Shown here piece after piece: positions 29,298 to 37,302 of a stretch of DNA of 64,000 bases (positions are counted from its first letter, which is position 1; every line of letters starts with the position of its first letter). This stretch comes from Opitutaceae bacterium (lineage in GTDB: Bacteria; Verrucomicrobiota; Verrucomicrobiia; Opitutales; Opitutaceae). Location of the stretch: the NCBI GenBank assembly GCA_016794785.1, contig JAEUHC010000013.1, positions 372,001 through 436,000 of the forward strand, written 5' to 3'. The notes under the pieces were generated by a model. The model was not told the DNA's origin and ran no database searches. It was given only the letters and a program-made list of their open reading frames with translations. The translations under genes and the position numbers were made by a program.

Positions 29298-29505
29298 CGC
29301 CCCGCCTCCCACCGGATCAGCACGCCGGAAAACGGCAGCCCGTGCGTGACCTTGAACCACGCGATCATGTCACTCGCGCTTTTGAAACCATCCACGCGCG
29401 CCAGCTCGTGCATTTCCACCGAGGAGAGCCAGGCGACACCTTGGTGCAGCCCTCCCACGGGTTGAACGTGTGGTCGGCCCATTCGATCTTGGTGTTGGCG
29501 CTCAT
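29294..29505 (-). pseudogene. Out-of-frame fusion remnant: DUF5131 (Gp37/Gp68) N-terminus and ASCH-like C-terminus
   Basis: The frame starting at 29,505 reads MSANTKIEWADHTFNPWEGC then TKVSPG, the well-known start of the phage Gp37/Gp68 (DUF5131) family. It should continue into GCxxCYAE but instead degenerates. A different frame from about 29,440 to the stop at 29,294 encodes LARVDGFKSASDMIAWF and LPFSGVLIRW, which looks like the end of an ASCH-type domain. Both outer ends keep the 4-bp overlaps with their operon neighbours. This suggests an internal deletion that joined two adjacent genes. Confidence 0.65.
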
Positions 29506-29753
29506 CGGCCGGCCTCCAGCGGGACGTTCCGCACCGTGTAGCGCTTCCGCTTCCTGATCTGCTCGGCGATGAAGCGTATTTTCCTCGCGCGGCACACGTC
29601 GCCCGCCGCCTCCGCCTCGGTGGCGTCGGCGAGCATCGAGTCCGCGAGTGCGCCGACATGTTTCCCAGTGAGAGTCACACTGCGCGTCCAGCCTTCGCTG
29701 GTGGCCTTGCCGTTTTTCAGCGTGCCGCGGAAGTGAAGGTTCTCCGTTATCAC
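29502..29753 (-). CDS. Early-operon protein, unknown (83 aa)
   Basis: GTG start at 29,753 overlapping the previous stop by 4 bp. Sequence ENLHFRGTLKNGKATSEGWT, then a helical middle (MLADATEAEAAGDVCRARKIRF) and a basic end (IRKRKRYTVRNVPLE). No family recognised. Confidence 0.6.
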   Translation of the reverse strand: MITENLHFRGTLKNGKATSEGWTRSVTLTGKHVGALADSMLADATEAEAAGDVCRARKIRFIAEQIRKRKRYTVRNVPLEAGR

Positions 29754-29989
29754 GACGGCGCCTCCGATTTCACCGTCACGACCGGCGCGATGATGTGCTC
29801 GGGCTTCACCTCCACGCGCACCTCGCGCGGTTCGAGCGCGTTGTCGGGGATGTCGAGGGCGATCTTCAGCACCGCCTGCTCGCTCGGCTTTTTCAGCACG
29901 GGCATCCGCCGGGCGATCGACACGATTTGCACGCCCCGCCAGCGCCGCCGCTGCGGCCTTTCCAGCACGAGGTAAAGGTGCGTTCTCAT
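29750..29989 (-). CDS. Early-operon protein, unknown (79 aa)
   Basis: Basic N-terminus (MRTHLYLVLERPQRRRWRGVQ) followed by a beta-rich region (AVLKIALDIPDNALEPREVRVEVKPEHI). No family recognised. 4-bp overlaps on both sides. Confidence 0.6.
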   Translation of the reverse strand: MRTHLYLVLERPQRRRWRGVQIVSIARRMPVLKKPSEQAVLKIALDIPDNALEPREVRVEVKPEHIIAPVVTVKSEAPS

Positions 29990-30267
29990 TCGTGCAGGGT
30001 GGTTGCATGATTCGTGGGCACATCCGGCAGCGGATTCTCTCCGACCAGCGCCGCCAGCGCCTCATCCCGCTCGGCGGTGCTCGCGAAGACCGTGGCCCGC
30101 TCCGGCAGCGCCAACCGAAGCCACGCGCCCGTGTTGATCGACTGCACCTCGATCCACGGACCCGCGCCCGCGCGCACGGCCACGCCCTCGCGCGCGATGA
30201 TCGCGCGGCGCTCCGCCAGCCACTCCGGCGGCAGGGTGTCGAGGGCTATGGGCGCGTGCGTGGTCAC
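29986..30267 (-). CDS. Early-operon protein, unknown (93 aa)
   Basis: Begins MTTHAPIALDTLPPEWLAERRAI. A compact beta-rich middle (GPWIEVQSINTGAWLRLALPE) is followed by a helix (STAERDEALAALVG). No family recognised. 4-bp overlaps on both sides. Confidence 0.6.
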   Translation of the reverse strand: MTTHAPIALDTLPPEWLAERRAIIAREGVAVRAGAGPWIEVQSINTGAWLRLALPERATVFASTAERDEALAALVGENPLPDVPTNHATTLHE

Positions 30268-30536
30268 TTCGATCCTTTCACCACGGAGGACGCAGAGGCC
30301 AAGGAGAGCACCGCGGCGCGATACTTACGCGCCTGCACCGAAGAGCACCGGCGTTCCAGTTCGGCGATCTGCATCGAGTCCATGCGCAGCTTCAGCGCGA
30401 GGGCGTTGCGCGGGAGGCCGTGGGCTTCGCGCAGGTCTTTGCACGCGTCGCCCATCAGCATCTGATCTTCGACGGCGCCAGCCTCGGAAACCTCGCACTC
30501 GGCGAGCATCAGCTTCCACTGTTGGTCCGCTTTCAC
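30264..30536 (-). CDS. Early-operon protein with HTH-like centre (90 aa)
   Basis: CKDLREAHGLPRNALALKLRMDSMQIAELER (about residues 32-62) has the helix spacing of an XRE-type DNA-binding motif; this is a weak visual match. The remainder is helical. 4-bp overlaps on both sides. Confidence 0.55.
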   Translation of the reverse strand: MKADQQWKLMLAECEVSEAGAVEDQMLMGDACKDLREAHGLPRNALALKLRMDSMQIAELERRCSSVQARKYRAAVLSLASASSVVKGSK

Positions 30537-30982
30537 GCCGCCGCCTCCTTCGTCTCGAAGCTCACCGTGACCTTGCCAGGGTTCGTGCAGAGCTTCACGA
30601 GCTTCGCCGCGTCCTTCGCGCCGAGCAGCGCCGCCGCCTCCTCGCGGAAATTCTCCGCCGGCTTGTAGGCCAGCACGGGCAGGAAGAGCTTGCCGAAATG
30701 CCGGTCTGCCGCCGCGCGCACCTTCTCGATATCGCGGCCCTCGCCCTTGATCGTGCTCTTCAGCGTCGCCCCCGCGGTCGTCACGCGCGCGATGCAGCCA
30801 TCGCGCCCGGCAAATTCGATCGAGGTGCCGCCGCCCTCGGTGGGCGTGGCATCCTCCGCGCGCGATTCGGCCTCCTGAGCGAGCTGCGCCTTGATTTCCT
30901 TCAGGCGCTCTTGGCCCTCGGTGATGTTGCGGTCCAGCTCGACGGCCTCGGCCACGAGCGTTGCTAGTTTCTGGTCATTCAT
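30533..30982 (-). CDS. Early-operon protein, unknown (149 aa)
   Basis: An N-terminal coiled coil (AEAVELDRNITEGQERLKEIKAQLAQEAESR) precedes a small alpha/beta domain (TSIEFAGRDGCIARVTTAG, FGKLFLPVLAYKPAENF). It may bind nucleic acid like other phage early proteins, but no family is recognised. 49 bp separate it from the upstream membrane gene, so this is one of the few gaps in the operon. Confidence 0.65.
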   Translation of the reverse strand: MNDQKLATLVAEAVELDRNITEGQERLKEIKAQLAQEAESRAEDATPTEGGGTSIEFAGRDGCIARVTTAGATLKSTIKGEGRDIEKVRAAADRHFGKLFLPVLAYKPAENFREEAAALLGAKDAAKLVKLCTNPGKVTVSFETKEAAA

Positions 30983-31031
30983 GTGTGTGTTTCCTTTCGT
31001 GTTTTATTCGTGTGATTCGTGGGCAAAAAAA

Positions 31032-31187
31032 TCAGTCCGCTGCCGGGCCTTCGTAGTCCGCGCCGAGCCGCTTCCGCTCGCCGGCCTCGCGCATCTCGCC
31101 GCTGACCCATGCGCAGAAGAAGCCCAGGGCGAGCAGTGCCACGCCCGCCGCGGCGAGCAGGCCGCCGATGATCAGGAGGGCGGTCAT
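31032..31187 (-). CDS. Small membrane protein (51 aa)
   Basis: Read from the sequence: ATG at 31,187 gives MTALLIIGGLLAAAGVALLA, LGFFCAWV as one or two membrane spans, then a charged tail (GEMREAGERKRLGADYEGPAAD) and TGA at 31,032. Its start overlaps the upstream stop by 4 bp. Function unknown; a superinfection-exclusion or lysis-modulating role is possible but unsupported. Confidence 0.65.
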   Translation of the reverse strand: MTALLIIGGLLAAAGVALLALGFFCAWVSGEMREAGERKRLGADYEGPAAD

Positions 31188-31414
31188 AGCGGCGACCCTC
31201 CTGCCTTCAGCGACACCAGCTGGCCGCTCGGCGTCACGAGGCCCACGATGTCGAGCGGGTGCTCCGCGCCGTCCTCACGCCACGCGCCGCTCTCCTGCCA
31301 CAGCTCAAGCACGCCGTTGCTGCGGCGGCCCACGAGGGCAAAGGGCGGGACTTGCGCGCGCCCGAGCACCGTCGCGCTCTCCTGGTTGCGGAGAAAGACC
31401 GGGGTCGCGTTCAT
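31184..31414 (-). CDS. Early-operon protein, unknown (76 aa)
   Basis: Begins MNATPVFLRNQESATVLGRA. A beta-rich small protein (PPFALVGRRSNGVLELWQESG, LDIVGLVTPSGQLVSLKAG). No family recognised. 4-bp overlaps on both sides. Confidence 0.6.
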   Translation of the reverse strand: MNATPVFLRNQESATVLGRAQVPPFALVGRRSNGVLELWQESGAWREDGAEHPLDIVGLVTPSGQLVSLKAGGSPL

Positions 31415-31686
31415 GTGAGGCCTTTCCCGGCCGGCCGTTGCTTGGCTGGCCGGATTTTGGCCAGCATCGCGGCGGCCAGGTTGAGGTTTGTGCGCGCGGC
31501 GCGCACCCACTTCGCCGCGGCGATGAGGCACACCGGCAGCATGTTCTCGTCGCGCGGCTCGGTGCGGTGGCGCGTCAGCCACAGCTCCGCTTCCATCACC
31601 GCGTGGTCGGCGAGGCCGAAATACGCGTCGAGCTCCGCCTCCGCGAGTTCGGCCTTCGTGGACCGGGGAACAGCGAGCGCGCTCAT
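31411..31686 (-). CDS. Early-operon protein, unknown (91 aa)
   Basis: Helical (KAELAEAELDAYFGLADHAVMEAELWLTRHRTE; MLPVCLIAAAKWVRAARTNLNLAAAMLAKIRPAK in outline). No family recognised. The basic C-terminus could bind nucleic acid. 4-bp overlaps on both sides. Confidence 0.6.
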   Translation of the reverse strand: MSALAVPRSTKAELAEAELDAYFGLADHAVMEAELWLTRHRTEPRDENMLPVCLIAAAKWVRAARTNLNLAAAMLAKIRPAKQRPAGKGLT

Positions 31687-32129
31687 GCGGACCTCCTATC
31701 CGGGACCGGCACCAGGGCCGTCGCGTCGCTGTAGCCGGAGATCTTGCGCGCCGCATCGGACTCAAGCTGCATGATCCGCCAGCGGAGCACCTGTTCCTCG
31801 CCGCGCAGGCGCTCGATCTCGTGGCTCAGCGAACACGTGGCGTCGCGCCGCAGCTGGGCGATGGCTGGCACCTCGTCTGTGTCGGGCAACTCGCGCAGCT
31901 CCTTGTCCAGGAGGCTGAGCCACTGGTCGCGCGTGAAGGTGATCGAGCAGTAGCCGCCGGCCGCGCCTTCGCCGTGATGCATGGCGAGGTGCATGGCGCC
32001 CGCGCGCCCGCGTCCGAAGACGACGCCAACCGCACCCCTCGCGTCGTTCACGAGCTTCCGGATGCGACGGGCATCGGTCCGCTTATTCCGCTCGGCGGTC
32101 TCTGTGCTCTCGGTGGTGAGGTGTTTCAT
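31683..32129 (-). CDS. Early-operon protein, unknown (148 aa)
   Basis: A basic N-terminus (MKHLTTESTETAERNKRTDARRIRKLV) is followed by a beta region (GAMHLAMHHGEG, YCSITFTRDQW) and a C-terminal coiled coil (EIERLRGEEQVLRWRIMQLESD). No family recognised. It starts 12 bp after the MuB-like gene. Confidence 0.6.
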   Translation of the reverse strand: MKHLTTESTETAERNKRTDARRIRKLVNDARGAVGVVFGRGRAGAMHLAMHHGEGAAGGYCSITFTRDQWLSLLDKELRELPDTDEVPAIAQLRRDATCSLSHEIERLRGEEQVLRWRIMQLESDAARKISGYSDATALVPVPDRRSA

Positions 32130-32141
32130 CGTGGGTCCTCC

Positions 32142-33296
32142 TCACACCGCCTTCTTCGCGCCCAGCCGGTCGTAGACGGCCTGCGCCTCCAGCACGTCCT
32201 TCCACCTGAGTTCGCGCGACCGCTTCTTCGCGATCTTCATCCCGTCGCGCAGCACCGAGACCAGGTGCTCCACGCCGTGGTGGTAGGCGATGTTCTCGCA
32301 GAGGTCCATCGCCTCGAAGTCCGGCGCGCGCTCGCGCAGCTTCGCCCACGTGTCGTGGTCGGCGTTGTCCGGCGCCGCGGGGAAGTCGAGCTGGTAGGCC
32401 GCGGCAAAGGCCCGCACGTCGCCCGCGCGCATCGCGTCCGGCAGCTGCAGCTTCAGGATGCCGCGCCGCCAGAGCTGCTTCAGGAGCTTCGCCTCCTTGC
32501 CCGTGCCCTCGGTGAACTCCTCCCGCGCCACGTTGGTAGAAAAGATCGCCATGCCGCAGCCGCAGCGGTCTTTGATCGCCTTCAGGGCGTTCACCATCTT
32601 GTTGGACGAGCCCTTATGATACGCGTAGGTGATGTGGTGGAATTCGTCCACGATCACGAAGTTGGTCTTGTCGATCGCCGCGTAGACGCGCGGCATCAGC
32701 TTCGCGATCGCCGTGTCGGGCGAGAGTTTCAGCGCGCGGGCAAAGGCCCGGTAAATGTCCTGCACGCCCATGCAGCCCTGCAGATCCACGTAGAGCGTCG
32801 CGCCGTGGTTGTTCTCGTCGCGGAACCACAGGCCCGCCTCCGTCTTGCCGAGGCGGCTCTCGCCGAAGATGAAGGCGATATTGCGGTCGTTCCAGGCCTT
32901 GCGCAGCACCATCCAGATTTCGTCCACCGTGGGCGTCTTCACGCGGCCGCGGTTCACGTTGGCGAGATTGTCCGCCTCCTGCTGGCGCAGCACCTTGATG
33001 CGCGAGAGCATCATCGCCGGGGGCGCGAGCACGAGGCCCTGCTGGTTCTTGTATTCACCGCGGAAGACCTTCGAGTAGGTCGAGCTGTCGCAGCCCAGCT
33101 CGCGCGCCGCCTCCGCCTGGGAAAACGCCGGCTTGCGCTCCACGTGCGCCCAGCGGAACCACCAGCGCAGGGCGTCCTGCACTTCCGGCCGGTTCTTCTG
33201 GATGCCGCGCTCGACGATGTCGCCCGCGAGGTTGGTGCCGTCCCACTCGTCCGCGCCGGCTTCGGCGGGAGGCGGGGTGATTTTGTTGTCTGACAT
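32142..33296 (-). CDS. Transposition protein B, AAA ATPase (MuB-like)
   Basis: 384-aa protein. An N-terminal HTH (FSQAEAARELGCDSSTYSKVFRGEY, about residues 58-82) precedes an AAA+ domain with Walker A GESRLGKT (145-152) and Walker B VIVDEFHH (214-221). In Mu-type transposition, B binds target DNA, delivers it to the A transposase and provides target immunity. It lies just downstream of the transposase gene. ATG at 33,296 (MSDNKITPPP) is the only start consistent with the domain and the 46-bp gap. Confidence 0.88.
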   Translation of the reverse strand: MSDNKITPPPAEAGADEWDGTNLAGDIVERGIQKNRPEVQDALRWWFRWAHVERKPAFSQAEAARELGCDSSTYSKVFRGEYKNQQGLVLAPPAMMLSRIKVLRQQEADNLANVNRGRVKTPTVDEIWMVLRKAWNDRNIAFIFGESRLGKTEAGLWFRDENNHGATLYVDLQGCMGVQDIYRAFARALKLSPDTAIAKLMPRVYAAIDKTNFVIVDEFHHITYAYHKGSSNKMVNALKAIKDRCGCGMAIFSTNVAREEFTEGTGKEAKLLKQLWRRGILKLQLPDAMRAGDVRAFAAAYQLDFPAAPDNADHDTWAKLRERAPDFEAMDLCENIAYHHGVEHLVSVLRDGMKIAKKRSRELRWKDVLEAQAVYDRLGAKKAV

Positions 33297-33342
33297 GGTG
33301 TGTGTTTTCTGGTTGAGGGTTGGGCTGGCAGAGAGGGAGTGA

Positions 33343-35601
33343 TCAGAGGTCAGCGAGCGTGGCGCCTTCGCCTTCGTCGGTGTCGGGCTCAGGCGCGGGC
33401 GCGGGGGCTTCGGCCGGCGCCGCGGTGCCCACGAGATCGTCGAGGCCGCGGGTCGCGGTGCTCGCCGGCACGCCGCGTGCCTCGGCCTTGCGGCGTGCTT
33501 GCACGGCATCCGCCGTCGCGCGGTTCTCGCCCGCCGCGGCGGCGATTTTCTGCGCGGTGCTTTGCCCGGCTGTCTCGGCCTGGTGCTCCGCCACGATGGT
33601 CTGGTTGTGCAGCCGATCGGCGTGGAGCTGCTCGTCCGCCCCGGCGTGGCGCTCGCGCACTTCTGCGATCGAGCGGTTCACGAGCGTCGCCTGCAGCGCC
33701 GCGGCGTGCTTCAGCGCGGCCTTGTCCTGGAGATCGATCGCGCCGCGCCGGCCGCCCAGCCGCGTGAGCGTGCCCGCGTAGGCGCGCTGCTTCGTCGCGA
33801 GGTGGAGTTTTTCCGGCGCCGCCGGATCGAAGAAGGCGAGGAAGTCCGTGCCCTCCGGCACGCCGGCCATCTCCGTGCCAGCCGGGTCGATGTAGCTGAA
33901 GCCCGCGCGCTCGTGCGTGAAGGTCACGCAGTTGCTCCGCCACGTCACCGGCTTCGGCGTCAGCAGCAGCAGCGCCAGCACCTCGGGTGCCACGCGCTGG
34001 CACTCCACGCCGGTCATCAGGCGCGCCCAGCGCTCGACCGGCATTTCCATGCGGCGGAGATACTCGAGTTGCGTCTGCTGCTCGATCGGCACGAGCGCGA
34101 GCCGCTCAAAGGGCTGGGGCTCGCCGCCCTTCTCCAGGAGAAATTCCGTCACCTCGTCGAAACCCGTGTAGCGGTGGTCGTCGCGCGCCTCGCGCAGGGC
34201 GATCGCGTGGGCGAAGCTGCTGGCCAGTTCCTCCGGCGAACGGAAGGGCGTGCGCAGCAGCGCGAGCTTTTCCGGCGGCAGGTTGAGATCGCGCGAGCCG
34301 CCTTGGCCGATGAGGAGCTTCGTCAGGCGAATCTTGTCGTCGAGATCGCCGGGCGCGTTCAGCCGCTGGTTCGATCCCTTGTGGCCGGCCTGCGTGCCGA
34401 GGATGTTCCAGAGCCCGTTGAACGCCGCCTCGATCCAGCCCTTCTCCCACGGCTTGCCGCCGCCCTCGCAGAAGCCGTTGGCGAGCGTGCGGTGATCGAT
34501 CAGGCCAGTGCGCTCCACGCGCACCCGGCCGTTGAAGATGAGCGTGAGCGCGCTCTCGCGCGCGGTCGTCTTGTTCTCGTCGATCGCCGCCGTCCGGTTT
34601 TCGCAGAGGATCGTCATCGTCCAGGGCGGCAGGCCCTGCTTGGCGAAGAGCTGGTGCAGCAGGTGCGGCACATCGAGGGTCGAGCGCACGCCGCTTTTCA
34701 CGGTGCGCATCGTGCCGTCCGGCTGGCGCTCCTCGCGCTCCAGCCGGGGGCCGAGGCCCCACGCGAGCACGCGGCGCGTCGCCACGTCGATCGCCATCAG
34801 GCCGGCCACGGGCACGACCTGGGGCTTGTGGTGCGCGTCGCCGCGGAAGAAGCAGAGGCAGTCCAATTCAAAGTCATCGATCACCACCAGCTCCAGCGGG
34901 CGCAGCTTCGAGGGATCGCGTTGCACCGGCGGCGCGAGATGGCGCCGCGCCGCGGCGAGGCCTCGCGTCACGAGCAGCCGCGAGCCGAGGCTCGGGCCGT
35001 AGCGGTTGAGATTGCGCGGGTGCCAGCCCGGCGGGAAGAAGCCGCGCGGCCAGACTTTCGGCAGCGGGCTCTCCGGCTTGATGCGCCGGTGGTAGTCCAT
35101 CCAGTTGCCGTAGCCGGGGATCGTCTCGCCCGCGGCCCACCGCTCGCGCAGCGTGCGCATCGCCTCCGTCTTGGATCGCTGCTGCTCCTCCGCCGCGCGC
35201 TTGATCTCCTGCTGGAATTCCCGCGGCTGCGCGCTCGGCCCCTTGTAGTCCGCCACCAGGATGCGCCAGTCGCCCGGCGCGAAGCATGGGCCTTCCTGCC
35301 GCTTGTCATTCGGATGGTGCCCGCCCAGCGTGTAGGCGTTGTATTTGCGGCGTAGTGACGGCGCGGCCAGCCCGCGGCGCAGGTGGCGGCTCGCGGCCGC
35401 CACGATCAGGCTGGCGGCGTTTAGGCTTTTGCCGCCGGAGATGAGCGCATGCACGCGCCGGAGCAGATCGAGGTCGAGCGTCACCTCGTTGCGCCGTTTC
35501 TCCGTCAGCTCGATCCACGCCGCCAGCGTCGGCAGCGGCCGGCCGAAGGTGAGACCTGCGGGCGCGGCGTCGTCGGGGTGGGTGGCAAGTTCGGCGCTCA
35601 T
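33343..35601 (-). CDS. DDE transposase A (MuA-like)
   Basis: 752-aa protein. N-terminal DNA-binding part (residues 1-220) precedes an RNase-H-fold integrase core. The first catalytic Asp is in VVIDDFELD (242/243). The second position is ILCENR, where Glu334 stands in place of Asp. The third is Glu391 in KGWIEAAFNG. The 57-residue spacing of the last pair matches MuA (336-392). A beta-barrel C-terminal domain with the arginine-rich/acidic tail (APAPEPDTDEGEG) may contact the B protein. Cuts and joins the phage ends. Confidence 0.88.
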   Translation of the reverse strand: MSAELATHPDDAAPAGLTFGRPLPTLAAWIELTEKRRNEVTLDLDLLRRVHALISGGKSLNAASLIVAAASRHLRRGLAAPSLRRKYNAYTLGGHHPNDKRQEGPCFAPGDWRILVADYKGPSAQPREFQQEIKRAAEEQQRSKTEAMRTLRERWAAGETIPGYGNWMDYHRRIKPESPLPKVWPRGFFPPGWHPRNLNRYGPSLGSRLLVTRGLAAARRHLAPPVQRDPSKLRPLELVVIDDFELDCLCFFRGDAHHKPQVVPVAGLMAIDVATRRVLAWGLGPRLEREERQPDGTMRTVKSGVRSTLDVPHLLHQLFAKQGLPPWTMTILCENRTAAIDENKTTARESALTLIFNGRVRVERTGLIDHRTLANGFCEGGGKPWEKGWIEAAFNGLWNILGTQAGHKGSNQRLNAPGDLDDKIRLTKLLIGQGGSRDLNLPPEKLALLRTPFRSPEELASSFAHAIALREARDDHRYTGFDEVTEFLLEKGGEPQPFERLALVPIEQQTQLEYLRRMEMPVERWARLMTGVECQRVAPEVLALLLLTPKPVTWRSNCVTFTHERAGFSYIDPAGTEMAGVPEGTDFLAFFDPAAPEKLHLATKQRAYAGTLTRLGGRRGAIDLQDKAALKHAAALQATLVNRSIAEVRERHAGADEQLHADRLHNQTIVAEHQAETAGQSTAQKIAAAAGENRATADAVQARRKAEARGVPASTATRGLDDLVGTAAPAEAPAPAPEPDTDEGEGATLADL

Positions 35602-35620
35602 GAGTGGGATCGCGGGCGGG

Positions 35621-36334
35621 TCAGTGTTTCTTCTTTGCCAGCAGCGGCTCCGCCGCGGCCTCGGCCTTGTCGGCCAGGGCGCGCAGGCTCTCGACCACGC
35701 CGCGCACCTCGTCGGGATGCCGCGCGAGGTGCTGCAGCAGGTTCTCGGTCACGAGCATCTCCTCCGCGCGCTGGATCATCCCGCCGATTTCCTCGCGTGC
35801 GAAGAGATACAGCTGCTCCGCGTCCGGCGCCTGTGCCGCTTGCTCCACGGCGCGCGGGCGCGGGCCGCCCAGCTTCGGCGCGTCCTTCAGGCCGTGCTCG
35901 TCGAGCAGCTCGGCGAATGACTTGTCGCCGACAAAGTCCTTCAGCCGCTTCAGGAATTTCTTCGCGTCGCCCTTCTGGTCGAGCACCGCGAGCGAGGCCG
36001 TGTCGCCCGGCAGCGCCGCGAGTTCCGCCTGCGCCGGCTGCGCCTTCTCCACAAAAGCCTGGGCGAGCCGCATGGCGTAGGCGCAGTTGCGGTAGCCCGT
36101 GCCGATCACGCTCTTCTTGAACCACGGCAGCCACTCCCCGTGCTTCAGCGTCGCCTTGATGCGGTGCAGCGCGAGGCCGATCACGATGCGCCTGGCGGAG
36201 ATTTCGCCCTCCGCAGAGTCCGCGATTCTGATCTCCTCGATCACACCGCGCTGCAGACGGGCGAGGGCGGCTTTCTCGAGGCTCGTGTTGATGAGCGCGA
36301 GCGCGGCGGCGTTGGATTTGTCAGGCTTTGGCAT
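35621..36334 (-). CDS. DUF3102-like phage protein
   Basis: 237-aa protein. ALHRIKATLKHGEWLPWFKKSVIGTGYRNCAYAMRLAQAF (about residues 54-93) matches the DUF3102/'HGeF..Wl' pattern of phage and plasmid proteins thought to be DNA-associated. The C-terminal half is helical (EEIGGMIQRAEEMLVTENLLQHLARHPDEV). It is placed directly before the transposase gene. It overlaps the HTH gene upstream by 14 bp. Confidence 0.7.
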   Translation of the reverse strand: MPKPDKSNAAALALINTSLEKAALARLQRGVIEEIRIADSAEGEISARRIVIGLALHRIKATLKHGEWLPWFKKSVIGTGYRNCAYAMRLAQAFVEKAQPAQAELAALPGDTASLAVLDQKGDAKKFLKRLKDFVGDKSFAELLDEHGLKDAPKLGGPRPRAVEQAAQAPDAEQLYLFAREEIGGMIQRAEEMLVTENLLQHLARHPDEVRGVVESLRALADKAEAAAEPLLAKKKH

Positions 36335-36662
36335 GGTCTTTGTCTTTGGTGCGGAGCCACTCGTTCAGCTCGCGCACGAGCGTGCGCACCGTCGCGGGCG
36401 GCAGGTTCTTGAGGAGGTCGATCCGGCGGGCGCCGGTCATCCGCGCCGTGATGAAATCGCGGTAGTTCTCGATGGGCACACGGAAGGAGCCGCGCGTCGC
36501 GTCCTTGCCCTTGCCGTCGATGCCGGGCAGCTCGCCCTCGTTGATGAGATCGCGGATGTGCTTCTCGTCGAAGCCCAGCCGCTCCGCGATCTCGGCGGCC
36601 GTGAGCGTCGTGCGGCCGGGAAAGTCCAGCGAGGGAAAGGCAAACTGGAGCTGCTCGCTCAT
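36321..36662 (-). CDS. HTH (excisionase/MerR-like) early protein
   Basis: 113-aa protein. TTLTAAEIAERLGFDEKHIRDLINEGELPGID (about residues 18-50) is a clear excisionase/MerR-type winged helix. SFRVPIENYRDFITARM follows as the wing and helix. Probably an early regulator of the transposition operon. It starts back-to-back with the rightward gene at 36,706. Confidence 0.72.
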   Translation of the reverse strand: MSEQLQFAFPSLDFPGRTTLTAAEIAERLGFDEKHIRDLINEGELPGIDGKGKDATRGSFRVPIENYRDFITARMTGARRIDLLKNLPPATVRTLVRELNEWLRTKDKDHAKA

Positions 36663-36705
36663 GGTCAGCCTTGCCCTCCCGCGGCGGCGCGTTTGGGATC
36701 GCGCG

Positions 36706-37077
36706 ATGCAATCGTGGGCCGATTACGAGCGGGCGTTGCTGGCGACGGCACAGGCGCTCCATGCCGAGTGGCGCACGCTGCTGCCTCCGGTCGATAGCCA
36801 ACCTTCGCCCACAACCGAGCGAGCCTGCGACGAATGGTGCCGCCTGCTGGCGCGCGACCCGTCCGCCCCGCTGCTGCCGCCGGATGAGGTCCGCCCTTGG
36901 TTGCTGGCTCGGCTGCTAGCAGCGCAAGCGCTCGCCGGATCGCTCGCAGCGCAGGGCCGGCCCCTCCCGGAAATGCCGCCGCCGCAAATTGTGGCGCAGC
37001 TCCTGATTGAGGAATGGCACGGCTTCGGTCGGAAGCTGTGGCCGCGGGTGCAGTCGCCGTTTTTCGGCCGCTCGTGA
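36706..37077 (+). CDS. Hypothetical protein on the opposite strand within the early operon (123 aa)
   Basis: Rightward open frame with strongly G/C third positions and a protein-like composition (MQSWADYERALLATAQALHAEW, EEWHGFGRKLWPRVQSPFFG). The overlapping minus-strand frame is low-complexity Ala/Arg and less credible. No family recognised. Its orientation interrupts the leftward operon, so early transcription from 37,510 must read antisense through it. An alternative ATG at 36,661 would extend it by 15 residues. Confidence 0.5.
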   Translation: MQSWADYERALLATAQALHAEWRTLLPPVDSQPSPTTERACDEWCRLLARDPSAPLLPPDEVRPWLLARLLAAQALAGSLAAQGRPLPEMPPPQIVAQLLIEEWHGFGRKLWPRVQSPFFGRS

Positions 37078-37086
37078 TCGCGGTCT

Positions 37087-37302
37087 TCAAGCCGCGCTCC
37101 TCCGGTTGAAGTCCAGCACCAGCTGGCGGTGCTTGCGCTCGATGCCTTTCAGATCATCGACGAGTGCGAGCAAAGCGCGCCGGTCGTTGTTCGTCGCGGC
37201 CAGCGCGGCGAGATCGGTCAGGGTTGTGATGCGTTGTGCGACCGACGCGCCTTCGAGACGCTCGATCACAAACGCAGCGATTCGGCTGGCGGGGTCAGAC
37301 AT
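37087..37302 (-). CDS. Small early phage protein (71 aa)
   Basis: MSDPASRIAAFVIERLEGASVAQRITTLTDLAALAATNNDRRALLAL, in outline, then KGIERKHRQLVLDFNRR: all-helical, with a basic C-terminus. No family recognised. Start at 37,302 overlaps the upstream HTH gene by 8 bp. Confidence 0.6.
   Translation of the reverse strand: MSDPASRIAAFVIERLEGASVAQRITTLTDLAALAATNNDRRALLALVDDLKGIERKHRQLVLDFNRRSAA

Noticed and set aside
36665..37090. Minus-strand 141-aa frame in the early operon
   Set aside because: Ala/Arg-rich low complexity; the overlapping plus-strand frame looks more like a real protein, although the orientation is awkward.
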